Below are positions 16,639 to 23,663 of a stretch of DNA of 64,000 nt, in pieces. The position numbers and the translations under genes were made by a program. The notes under the pieces are model-generated. The model was not told the DNA's origin and made no database searches. It saw only the letters and a list, made by a program, of their open reading frames with translations. This DNA is from Gammaproteobacteria bacterium (GTDB taxonomy: Bacteria; Pseudomonadota; Gammaproteobacteria; Steroidobacterales; Steroidobacteraceae), in assembly GCA_013289615.1 (NCBI GenBank), contig JABCZO010000009.1, positions 53,189 through 117,188 of the forward strand, in the 5' to 3' direction. Every line of letters begins with the position of its first letter. Positions within the stretch are counted from its first letter, which is position 1.

Positions 16639-17042
16639 ACGACCTGCTGATCATCGATGATGAGGAAGACATCCGCGACGCCTTGCGGCGCGTGCTCGAG
16701 CGCGCCGGCTATCGGGTGCGCGAGGCCGAGGACGGCGCGGCCGGACTGGCGCAGCTGCGGCTGCACACCGCCGATATCGTCATTACCGACATCATCATGC
16801 CGAAGCTCAACGGCGTGGAGGCGATCGCCGCGATTCGCGAACAGTTCCCGAGTGCCCGGATCATCGCCATTTCCGGCGGCGGCAATTTCGGTGTGGCCGG
16901 CTATCAGCCCGGCGCCATCACGACCTCCGCGTATCTGGCCGCTGCCAATAAGGCCGGTGCGCATATCATTCTCACCAAGCCATTCGACACTGCCGCCCTG
17001 CTCAGCGCGGTTTCCGAGCTGATCCACGCCGGCCGCGCCTGA
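16635..17042 (+). CDS. Single-domain response regulator (CheY-like)
   Basis: 135 residues, only a receiver domain. Acidic residues are in LIIDDEED, the phospho-acceptor is Asp52 in ITDIIMP, and the conserved Lys is in LTKPF. Between the conserved Ser (AISGGGNFG) and the Lys is an insertion with a GYQPGAITTSAYLAAANKAGA stretch, longer than in CheY. The partial receiver at 2-289 has the same insertion; by eye 46 of 86 aligned positions are identical. It follows the kinase with an ATGA overlap. With no output domain it may act on a protein target or as a phosphate relay. Confidence 0.9.
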   Translation: MNDLLIIDDEEDIRDALRRVLERAGYRVREAEDGAAGLAQLRLHTADIVITDIIMPKLNGVEAIAAIREQFPSARIIAISGGGNFGVAGYQPGAITTSAYLAAANKAGAHIILTKPFDTAALLSAVSELIHAGRA

Positions 17043-17214
17043 AGCGCGGTCCTCGAGGCTTGACAGCCAGCGCTGCCGTTGACAGCGAGGCGACCCGCGG
17101 TCACACGCAATCAGTCCTGGCGTTGTAGTATTGGCGGTTTGGTCGCGGCGGTTTAATGCTCGGGCGACGCCCGTGCCGATCCGATGACCTGGCAGTCACC
17201 TTCAGGAGTGTCGT

Positions 17215-18081
17215 ATGAATCAGTTTGTGTCGCGCGGGCTGTTGCCTGCACTCAGCCTCGTGCTCAGTGGCCTCGCCATGGCGGCGGATGAGGCGCCGGC
17301 TGCGAGCACCAAGGCCGCAGCGCCCAAGACCGCGACCACGCAACCGGCGGCGCATGCGGGTGCCGCCAAACCCGGCGCGTCGGATGCGGAGCAGGACAAG
17401 GCGCTGTATGCGCTCGGGGTGCTGTTGAGCCGCAACCTTGAGACGTTCCAGCTCACCGAAGCCGAGTTCGCTCATGTCAAGGCCGGTATCGTCGACGGCT
17501 TCCACAAGAAGCCTGAGGCCGCATCGGCCGAAGCGTCGCTGCCGCAGATTCAAGCCCTGCAGCGCAGCCGCGTTGGTGCGCTATCGCAGCACGAAAAAGA
17601 CCTCGGGCAGGCGTATCTGAATAAAGCCGCATCGGCACCCGGCGCGACCAAGACCGCATCGGGCCTACTCTATATACCGGTCTCCGCGGGCACTGGCGCC
17701 ACTCCGGCCCATACCGATCGGGTCAAGGTCAACTATGAAGGTCGTCTGATCGACGGCACGGTATTCGACAGCTCGGCCCAGCATGGGCAGGCCGCGACGC
17801 TGCAGGTCGGCAGCATCATTCCGTGCTGGACCGAAGCGCTGCAGTTGATGAAAGTGGGCGGCAAGAGCCGCATCGTGTGTCCCGCGGCGCTGGGCTACGG
17901 GGATCGTGGCGCACCGCCCAAGATCATGCCCGGCGCGACGCTGGAATTCGACATCGAGCTGGTCTCGATCGAGCCGCCGGCGCCGGCCCCGGCAATGGGC
18001 GCCCCAGGCGCTGCGGGTGCCCCGGCGGGGCCGACTGCCCCAGCGACGCCGACTGCTCCGGCGGCGCCCAAGAGTCCGTAG
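17215..18081 (+). CDS. FKBP-type peptidyl-prolyl cis-trans isomerase, exported
   Basis: 288 residues, ATG 17215 with AGGAG at 17204-17208. A signal peptide ends near AMA-AD, followed by an Ala/Lys/Thr/Pro-rich segment (25-60), an FKBP N-terminal dimerisation region (about 62-145) and an FKBP catalytic domain (about 150-255). The latter has VKVNYEGRLIDGTVFDSS, the WTEALQLMKVGGKSRIVCPAALGYGDRG block and LEFDIELVSI. The tail of about 35 residues is almost entirely Pro, Ala, Gly and Thr. It resembles FkpA/Mip-type periplasmic isomerases that help fold exported proteins. It stands alone; the next gene converges on it. Confidence 0.94.
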   Translation: MNQFVSRGLLPALSLVLSGLAMAADEAPAASTKAAAPKTATTQPAAHAGAAKPGASDAEQDKALYALGVLLSRNLETFQLTEAEFAHVKAGIVDGFHKKPEAASAEASLPQIQALQRSRVGALSQHEKDLGQAYLNKAASAPGATKTASGLLYIPVSAGTGATPAHTDRVKVNYEGRLIDGTVFDSSAQHGQAATLQVGSIIPCWTEALQLMKVGGKSRIVCPAALGYGDRGAPPKIMPGATLEFDIELVSIEPPAPAPAMGAPGAAGAPAGPTAPATPTAPAAPKSP

Positions 18082-18096
18082 GCCACTGAACGGCGA

Positions 18097-18522
18097 CTAG
18101 GCGCGCCGGTACAGCCGCCGGAACTTGGCGTCCTCGACGATGCCCCAGTCACCGGGCGCGTATTGCAGCAGCCAGTCGTGCGCGCTTCCGCGCAGCAGGT
18201 CACCGGCGCTGCTGCGGCGGACCGTGAAAGCTTGCGGAATCTGCCGCGCCAGCACCGGCAACGGCAGGCTGCGATAAGCGCCGTCGCTGCCGTGCGCGAG
18301 CGGTGGCAGCGGCTGGTAGCGCCGATCGAAGCGATCGCGCGACACGCTCCAGCGATCACCGCCGGAGCCGGTCACCAGCGCATCCCCGGCGCGATAGTGA
18401 TTCATCCCTTCACGGCTGAGGATGTGGCCGTCGGCGAGCGCAAACACCACCTGCACGGTCTCGTGCTTCGCGTACGACGCGGCGGCCCGATCTTGTCGCA
18501 GATCGACCGATTCGAAGTCCAT
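18097..18522 (-). CDS. PGDYG-domain protein
   Basis: 141 residues. The C-terminus carries the signature of the small PGDYG family, here as PGDWGIVEDAKFRRLYR. Function is unknown. No signal peptide or membrane segment is visible. The N-terminal part has a repeated YRAGDALVTG / WSVSRDRFDRRYQP type layout that resembles the first copy of the same motif. It is 3 bases downstream of the FMN reductase gene on the same strand and so probably cotranscribed. Confidence 0.7.
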   Translation of the reverse strand: MDFESVDLRQDRAAASYAKHETVQVVFALADGHILSREGMNHYRAGDALVTGSGGDRWSVSRDRFDRRYQPLPPLAHGSDGAYRSLPLPVLARQIPQAFTVRRSSAGDLLRGSAHDWLLQYAPGDWGIVEDAKFRRLYRRA

Positions 18523-18525
18523 CGC

Positions 18526-19086
18526 TCAGTGCTGCGATCGCCGCACAGCGGCGACGAACCCGGCGAGAAACACCCGCACGCGCTGCTGCACGACGGTGTC
18601 CTTGATCGCATGCGCCTCATCGAACACCTCGCCGGCGCGCGCCAGCATCAGCCGACCGCCGAACCAGGGGCTGGTGCCGAGCGTGCGCAGCACCGGCAGC
18701 CAGGCGGCCTGACTCAGCGTGGTGCCGAAGGCCCCGGGCGAGGCTCCCATCAGGGCGATCATGCGGCCACCGAATACCCGCGGGATATCAGCCGCTGGTC
18801 GCGACAGCCAGTCGATTGCGTTCTTGAATACTCCAGGGATGCCATTGTTGTATTCGGGGGTGACCAGCAGTACCCCGTCGGCGGCCACCACCGCCTCCTT
18901 GAGTGCGCCGACACTGTCCGGCACGCCCTCGGCGGCTTCGAGGTCGGCGTCGTAGAGCGGGATGCCATGCAGTGTCTTGACCTGCAGTGTCGCCCCGTCC
19001 GGCATCAGCGCGGCGGCGGCGTGCAGCAACGCGGTATTGAAGGACGCGCGGCGCAGGCTGCCCGATATGCCGATCAACTTGGTCAT
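18526..19086 (-). CDS. NADPH-dependent FMN reductase (ChrR/YieF type)
   Basis: 186 residues, a flavodoxin-like quinone or chromate reductase. It has the FMN phosphate loop SGSLRRASFN near residue 9, the PEYNNGIPGVFKNAIDW motif near 80 and the GGRMIALMGASPG segment. Such proteins make two-electron reductions of quinones and other acceptors with NAD(P)H and limit oxidative stress. It is divergent from the antiporter at 19226; the spacer holds a perfect tandem repeat. The PGDYG gene follows 3 bases later. Confidence 0.92.
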   Translation of the reverse strand: MTKLIGISGSLRRASFNTALLHAAAALMPDGATLQVKTLHGIPLYDADLEAAEGVPDSVGALKEAVVAADGVLLVTPEYNNGIPGVFKNAIDWLSRPAADIPRVFGGRMIALMGASPGAFGTTLSQAAWLPVLRTLGTSPWFGGRLMLARAGEVFDEAHAIKDTVVQQRVRVFLAGFVAAVRRSQH

Positions 19087-19117
19087 TGGTGCTCTTCCTC
19101 GAATGCCGTCCGACGGC

Positions 19118-19145
19118 GCAGCGCCGCTAGGGCAGCGCCGCTAGG
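19118..19145. repeat. Tandem 14-base direct repeat in a divergent promoter region
   Basis: GCAGCGCCGCTAGG occurs twice head to tail without a gap, at 19118-19131 and 19132-19145. It sits between the divergent FMN reductase (start 19086) and antiporter (start 19226) genes. It could be a regulator binding site or a simple duplication; nothing in the sequence decides. Confidence 0.7.
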
Positions 19146-19225
19146 ATAGTGCGGCAACTGTCGCTGGGCCGATATTTCGCTACAGTCGATCCGGTTCAGA
19201 TACTGGTAGGACGGATGCCGCATAG

Positions 19226-20830
19226 ATGATAGATAAGATTGAGATCCTGATTGCGCTGATGGCCGTGGGCGGTGCCATCGCCGTACTGGCCAGGCGGCTG
19301 GAGCTGCCGCCGGCGATTCTGCTGGTACTCACCGGCGTGGTGCTGGCGCTGATCCCCGGTCTGCCCAGAGTCAGTATCGCTCCGGAATTCGTCCTGCTGC
19401 TGGTGTTGCCGCCGATCATTTATTCGTCGGCGGTGGCAATGAGCTGGCGGGAATTCCGCTTCAACCTGCGCCCGATCTCGCTGCTGGCCGTGGGCTGCGT
19501 GGTGTTCACGACCATCGCGGCCGCGGCGGCGGTGCACTGGATGCTGGGACTGACGTGGCCGGTGGCATTCGTGCTGGGGGCCATCGTGTCACCGCCGGAC
19601 GCCGTCGCGCCGCTGTCCATCGCCCGTGGCATGCAGCTGCCGCGCCGCCTGCTCGTGATCCTCGAGGGTGAGGGGCTGGCGAACGATGCCACCGCACTGA
19701 TCCTCTATCGCTTCGCTGCCGCGGCCGTCAGCGCCGGCGCATTCTCGCTGAGTCATGCCGCTGCGATGTTTTCCGTCATCGTCGCCGGTGAAATTCTCTG
19801 GGGCATCGGGGTGGGCTGGGTGATGCTGCGCCTGCGCCGCTGGGTCGATAACCCGCGGGTCGAGATCCTGCTGTCGATGCTCACGCCGTTCCTCGCCTAT
19901 CTGCCTCCGGAGCAGCTGGGCGGCTCCGGTGTGCTCGCCACGGTAGTCACCGGCCTGTACATCAGCTGGAACGGCCTGCGGCTGATCAGCGCGGCGACGC
20001 GGCTGCAGGGCATATTCTTCTGGGATTTCCTGATCTACATGGTCGAGGGCATGGTATTTCTGATCACCGGACTGGAAGCGCGGGCGGTACTCACTGCGGT
20101 GGGCGGCTATTCGCTGTCCGAGCTGGCGGTGTCGGGACTGATCGTGAGTGCCGTGGTGATCGTGGCGCGCTTCGTGTGGACCTATCCGGCGACCTATCTG
20201 CCGCGCTGGCTGGTACCCTCGATCCGTCGCAGAGATCCGTCGCCGCCTTGGCAGGCGCCGTTCGTGCTCTCCTTCACCGGCGTGCGCGGAATCGTCTCGC
20301 TGGCGGCGGCGCTCGCGATTCCGCTGCAGATTGCCAGTGGGGCAGGGTTCCCCGATCGCGACCTGATCCTGTTCCTGACATTTTTTGTGATCCTGGTGAC
20401 ATTGGTGGGCCAGGGCCTGCTGCTGCCCGCGCTGATCCGCGCCCTGGGTCTGGCCAATGCCGGCCGGCGCGAGCATCAGGCCGACGCCGCCGAGGAATTC
20501 GAAGCCCGACGCCAGGCGGTCGGGGCGGCGACCGAGCGGCTCGAGCTGATGGCCAGGGCGCGAAAGCTGCCCGAGTCGGTGGTCGCGCCGCTGCGCGCCC
20601 GACTGCACGATCGACTCAACAACCTGGAGCACAGAATCGACGGCCATGACAGCCACAGGAAGCTGGTCGAGCTATACGACGATGTCGAGTTGAGCCTGAT
20701 CAGTGCCGAGCGCCAGGTGGTCAACGATCTGTATCGCGACGGCAAGCTCAAGGACGAGGCGCGCCGCCGGGTCGAGCGCGAGCTGGATTTGCGCGAAGCG
20801 GGAATCGAGAACCTGCGCGCGGCACAATGA
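19226..20830 (+). CDS. CPA1-family Na+/H+ antiporter (NhaP type)
   Basis: 534 residues. The first 400 or so contain about 12 membrane segments with the CPA1 signatures SPPDAVAPLS near 127 and EGEGLANDATALI near 147, where the Asp residues carry the ions. The last 130 residues are a charged cytoplasmic, partly coiled tail (EARRQAVGAATERLELMARARKL and on), which in this family regulates activity. It exports Na+ or K+ in exchange for H+. It is a single gene, read divergently from the FMN reductase. Confidence 0.93.
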   Translation: MIDKIEILIALMAVGGAIAVLARRLELPPAILLVLTGVVLALIPGLPRVSIAPEFVLLLVLPPIIYSSAVAMSWREFRFNLRPISLLAVGCVVFTTIAAAAAVHWMLGLTWPVAFVLGAIVSPPDAVAPLSIARGMQLPRRLLVILEGEGLANDATALILYRFAAAAVSAGAFSLSHAAAMFSVIVAGEILWGIGVGWVMLRLRRWVDNPRVEILLSMLTPFLAYLPPEQLGGSGVLATVVTGLYISWNGLRLISAATRLQGIFFWDFLIYMVEGMVFLITGLEARAVLTAVGGYSLSELAVSGLIVSAVVIVARFVWTYPATYLPRWLVPSIRRRDPSPPWQAPFVLSFTGVRGIVSLAAALAIPLQIASGAGFPDRDLILFLTFFVILVTLVGQGLLLPALIRALGLANAGRREHQADAAEEFEARRQAVGAATERLELMARARKLPESVVAPLRARLHDRLNNLEHRIDGHDSHRKLVELYDDVELSLISAERQVVNDLYRDGKLKDEARRRVERELDLREAGIENLRAAQ

Positions 20831-21046
20831 GCTGTGCGGTGGCCTACTACACCCTAGAATAAGCCGGATTTAATCTTTTACTATCAATAACAAGCAGCGA
20901 TAACCTCTAGAGATTCCGGATAAAATACCGTGACACGGCCCGCACCCGGCGGTTGCGCTATTCTATCGGCCGCGGGTGGGGTGCCCGTGGCGCTGGCGGG
21001 CTGCGCTGCATTTCTGCCTTAAGGAAGGGCCCATTGCATCATCTGA
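20831..21046. other. Intergenic region with an AT-rich patch
   Basis: Bases 20860-20930 are much richer in A and T than the surroundings and contain CCGGAT twice, near 20872 and 20916. This may hold a promoter or be a remnant of inserted DNA. I see no gene or terminator I can support. Confidence 0.35.
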
Positions 21047-21373
21047 TTGACTACTGGATCGGATCCGCTGCAGAAGATGGACCCGCGGATCGTGTTTTGC
21101 GTCGCCTGGGCCAAGGGCGGCTATCTGCCGACGCACACCCGAACTATCGGATGCCGCAGGGCCCGGATCCGGACTGGAATGCGGCCCATAGCCGCCATCC
21201 GCATTTTCGACGATCGAGCGGTGCGCAAGGTGGCGCAGAACCGCAAGCCGTTCCTGCTGCAGACCTACCGTCGCAACATGGGCGGCGGGAAATTCGTGCT
21301 GATGAAGGACCTGTCCTCGCCGATCCTTGTCGACGGGCGGCTGTGGGGCGCATTTCGCATGGGATACCAATAG
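21047..21373 (+). pseudogene. Fragment of a chemotaxis receptor (MCP) ligand/sensor region with frame disruption
   Basis: The frame from 21047 ends with KPFLLQTYRRNMGGGKFVLMKDLSSPILVDGRLWGAFRMGY, or rather that set of motifs spread over about 40 residues. This is the hallmark of a sensor region found in many methyl-accepting chemotaxis proteins. Those proteins have a GYLPTHN...DP.WNA segment before it. Here GYLPTH is in this frame, then NYRMPQGPDPDWNAAHS is in another frame (from about 21142), and RIFDDR returns to the first frame. Two compensating frameshifts are the simplest reading. The rest of the receptor (membrane helices, HAMP, signalling domain) is absent. A TAG ends it at 21373. Confidence 0.6.
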
Positions 21374-21401
21374 GCCGCTGGCTGCGGAAGGGGCACGGCG
21401 G

Positions 21402-21740
21402 ATGGCGATCATCAGCTGCAACGAGTGTGGGCGCGCCGTCAGCGACAAGGCGCCGGCCTGCATCGGCTGCGGTGCGCCGCTGCCGGGCGTGGAGCCGCCG
21501 TCGGCGTTCAAGCGCGCGCCGACACATTCGATCACCGCGCCGCTGACGCCGCGCCAGCTGCGCTGGCGCCTGGCGCTGTCCACGCTGACGCTGGTGCTGG
21601 GGGTGATCGCGGCGGACGCGGTGGGCCGGCACCCGGCCGCCGGCCGGCCGGCCGCGACCCTGGCCGCGCTGCTGGTGGTCATCGGCCTGTGCTGGTTCAT
21701 CGTCGCGGTCCTGCAGAGCGTGCAGTCGCGCAGGCAATAA
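21402..21740 (+). CDS. Zinc-ribbon membrane protein, hypothetical
   Basis: 112 residues from ATG 21402. The N-terminus has a double CxxC zinc ribbon (CNECGRAV...CIGCGAPLPG). A proline-rich linker and two hydrophobic segments (about 56-74 and 82-102) follow. This fits the widespread family of short zinc-ribbon plus transmembrane proteins of unknown role. It follows the receptor fragment by 28 bases. Confidence 0.7.
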   Translation: MAIISCNECGRAVSDKAPACIGCGAPLPGVEPPSAFKRAPTHSITAPLTPRQLRWRLALSTLTLVLGVIAADAVGRHPAAGRPAATLAALLVVIGLCWFIVAVLQSVQSRRQ

Positions 21741-21804
21741 CGGAACGCCGGAACGGCGACGGCGGCTGGTAGGATAGGGGTCTTTCGAGTAACGGGGGAA
21801 CTTG

Positions 21805-21987
21805 GTGCAATACCCTGGTCTGTGGGGACTGCTGGTCCTGATCGCCGACGTCTGGGCGATCGTCAGTGTCGTGCAGAGCGGTGCCGAAACCGGCAAGAAA
21901 GTCCTGTGGGTGGTGCTGGTGGTCGTGTTGCCGGTGCTGGGCTTCGTGCTGTGGTGGTTCCTCGGTCCCAGGGCCGGCCGGGCCTAG
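21805..21987 (+). CDS. Small membrane protein, phospholipase D-nuclease N-terminal-like (PLDc_N)
   Basis: About 60 residues. GTG 21805 has GGGGGA upstream (21794-21799); a TTG at 21802 is also in frame. Two hydrophobic helices (LWGLLVLIADVWAIVSVV and VLWVVLVVVLPVLGFVLWWFL) with a short loop match the small PLDc_N family, seen both alone and ahead of cardiolipin-synthase-type enzymes. No catalytic domain is fused here. Its role is unknown. Confidence 0.6.
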   Translation: MQYPGLWGLLVLIADVWAIVSVVQSGAETGKKVLWVVLVVVLPVLGFVLWWFLGPRAGRA

Positions 21988-22000
21988 CGCTGAGGCCGTG

Positions 22001-22411
22001 ATGGAAAAGCGCAGGAGCACTGACCCGAAACCGCGCTGGCAGGGCCTGGCCGAGCGCTGGGGACCGCGGCGGGCCAGGCAGGCGCTGGTGCTGGCGACGG
22101 TGCTGTATCTGGCGATGATGATCACTGCCGGCGCGCTGCTGATGCGCCAGGGTGAGCCATGGGAGCGCAAGCTGCGCGCCGGACTGATCGGCATCCTCGC
22201 CCTCATTGCGCTGTGGCTGTGGGTACGGGTGCTGCGCGTCCAGTGGGCCAGGCTGCGTGTCGAGACGCCGGGCCCGGCGGCGGAGGGTGAGGATACCGGG
22301 ATATGGGGTGTCGGCGGCCCGGGCATGCGTACGCCCGGCAGCACCGGCGTGACCCGTATCCTGCCGCGCCGGCGCGCCCAGGATGCCGATGAGGGCGAGA
22401 ATTTGCCCTGA
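22001..22411 (+). CDS. Hypothetical membrane protein
   Basis: 136 residues from ATG 22001, with TGAGG five bases upstream. Two hydrophobic segments lie at about 28-48 and 62-82. A charged C-terminus has a Gly-rich part (GIWGVGGPGMRTPGSTG). I do not recognise a family. It starts 13 bases after the PLDc_N-like protein and probably belongs to the same transcript. Confidence 0.6.
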   Translation: MEKRRSTDPKPRWQGLAERWGPRRARQALVLATVLYLAMMITAGALLMRQGEPWERKLRAGLIGILALIALWLWVRVLRVQWARLRVETPGPAAEGEDTGIWGVGGPGMRTPGSTGVTRILPRRRAQDADEGENLP

Positions 22412-22510
22412 GCGCCCCAGACGGTCCCGCTTGCGCCCATCGGGCGCGCAAGTTGTTAAGATTGGACCCGATCGAGCCCGGAGGCCGCTGTAAACCCTGG
22501 AATTGGTACC

Positions 22511-23620
22511 ATGTCCCGAGCCGCACCCCAGCGTGAGACGCGCTCCGATACGGACTACCAGAGCGACATCCTGGTCCATGTGTCGCGCACCTTTGCGCTC
22601 ACCATTCCCGAACTTCCCGCAGGCCTTCGCCAGACGGTCACCTGCGCCTACCTGTTATGCCGGATCGCCGACACCATCGAGGATGAACCCGCGTTGGCGG
22701 CCGAGGACAAGCGGCGCTATCTGGCCCAGTTCAGCGCCGTGGTCGGCGCCCAGGCCGATCCCGCGCAGCTGGCGGCGGAACTGACCCCGCGGCTGTCCGA
22801 TCGCACCCTGGCGCATGAGCGCGAGCTGGTCGGCAACCTGTCGCGCGTGGTCAGCTCGGTGCGCCGCATGGAGCGGCGCGAGCAGGCAGCGATCCAGCGC
22901 TGCATCGAAGTCATGTGCGATGGCATGCACCACTTCCAGCGCAACGCCAGCCTGCGGGGCCTGAATCGGCTGGCCGATCTCGACAGCTACTGCTACCACG
23001 TCGCCGGGGTGGTCGGCGAGATGCTGACCGAGCTGTTCTGCGCGCAGTTGCCCGCCGTCCAGCAGCAGGCGACGGCCCTGCGGCGCCTTGCGCCCTCGTT
23101 CGGGCAGGGGCTGCAGATGACCAACATCCTGAAGGATATGTGGGAAGATCGCAGCCGTGGCGCCTGCTGGCTGCCACGTGAGATCTTCGAGCGTCATGGG
23201 CTGAATCTGGAGCGGCTGCCTGCCGGGCAGCACGGACCGGGCTTTCGCGATTGCCTGCAGGAGCTGATCGGCATCGCCCACGGGCACCTGCGCAACGCGC
23301 TGGCGTACACGCTGCTGATTCCGCCGACCCAGAGCGGCATACGGCGCTTCTGCCTGTGGTCGATCGGCCTGGCGCTGCTGACGCTGCGCAAGATCAACCA
23401 CAATCCGGGCTTCACCGCCGGCGCCCAGGTCAAGGTGTCGCGGCGCGCAGTCATGCTGGTGCGCACGCTCAGTAATCTGAGCGCGCGCAGTGATCACGTG
23501 CTAAGAGGGTTGTTCGCCGCTGCGGCAAGAGGTCTGCCGCTGATCGCGCAGAGCGGTGTGCGCGACCGGGTCGAGCCGCAGCCGCCCAGGACGCCGACGC
23601 ACTGCGCGCCGAGCGGCTGA
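22511..23620 (+). CDS. Squalene synthase (farnesyl-diphosphate farnesyltransferase), eukaryote-like SQS type
   Basis: 369 residues. First Asp-rich motif DTIEDE at 54-59 and second motif KDMWED at about 208-213, both needed for Mg2+-diphosphate binding. Between them is YCYHVAGVVGEMLTELF, typical of the SQS class that makes squalene from two farnesyl diphosphates in one enzyme with NADPH. HpnD/HpnC-type enzymes lack that form. A C-terminal membrane anchor is not obvious; the tail is Arg/Pro-rich. It stands 43 bases before squalene-hopene cyclase, so it should feed it directly. No hpnC, hpnD or hpnE is seen in the window. Confidence 0.88.
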   Translation: MSRAAPQRETRSDTDYQSDILVHVSRTFALTIPELPAGLRQTVTCAYLLCRIADTIEDEPALAAEDKRRYLAQFSAVVGAQADPAQLAAELTPRLSDRTLAHERELVGNLSRVVSSVRRMERREQAAIQRCIEVMCDGMHHFQRNASLRGLNRLADLDSYCYHVAGVVGEMLTELFCAQLPAVQQQATALRRLAPSFGQGLQMTNILKDMWEDRSRGACWLPREIFERHGLNLERLPAGQHGPGFRDCLQELIGIAHGHLRNALAYTLLIPPTQSGIRRFCLWSIGLALLTLRKINHNPGFTAGAQVKVSRRAVMLVRTLSNLSARSDHVLRGLFAAAARGLPLIAQSGVRDRVEPQPPRTPTHCAPSG

Positions 23621-23663
23621 GTTGAGCGGATTGAATCGATTCGGAGCAGGGAGACGCTGAGTA

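Noticed and set aside
20953..21546. Long plus-strand frame covering the chemotaxis-receptor remnant as one intact gene
   Set aside because: Only a short stretch resembles a receptor; most of it is Arg/Ser-rich and its end overlaps the zinc-ribbon gene.
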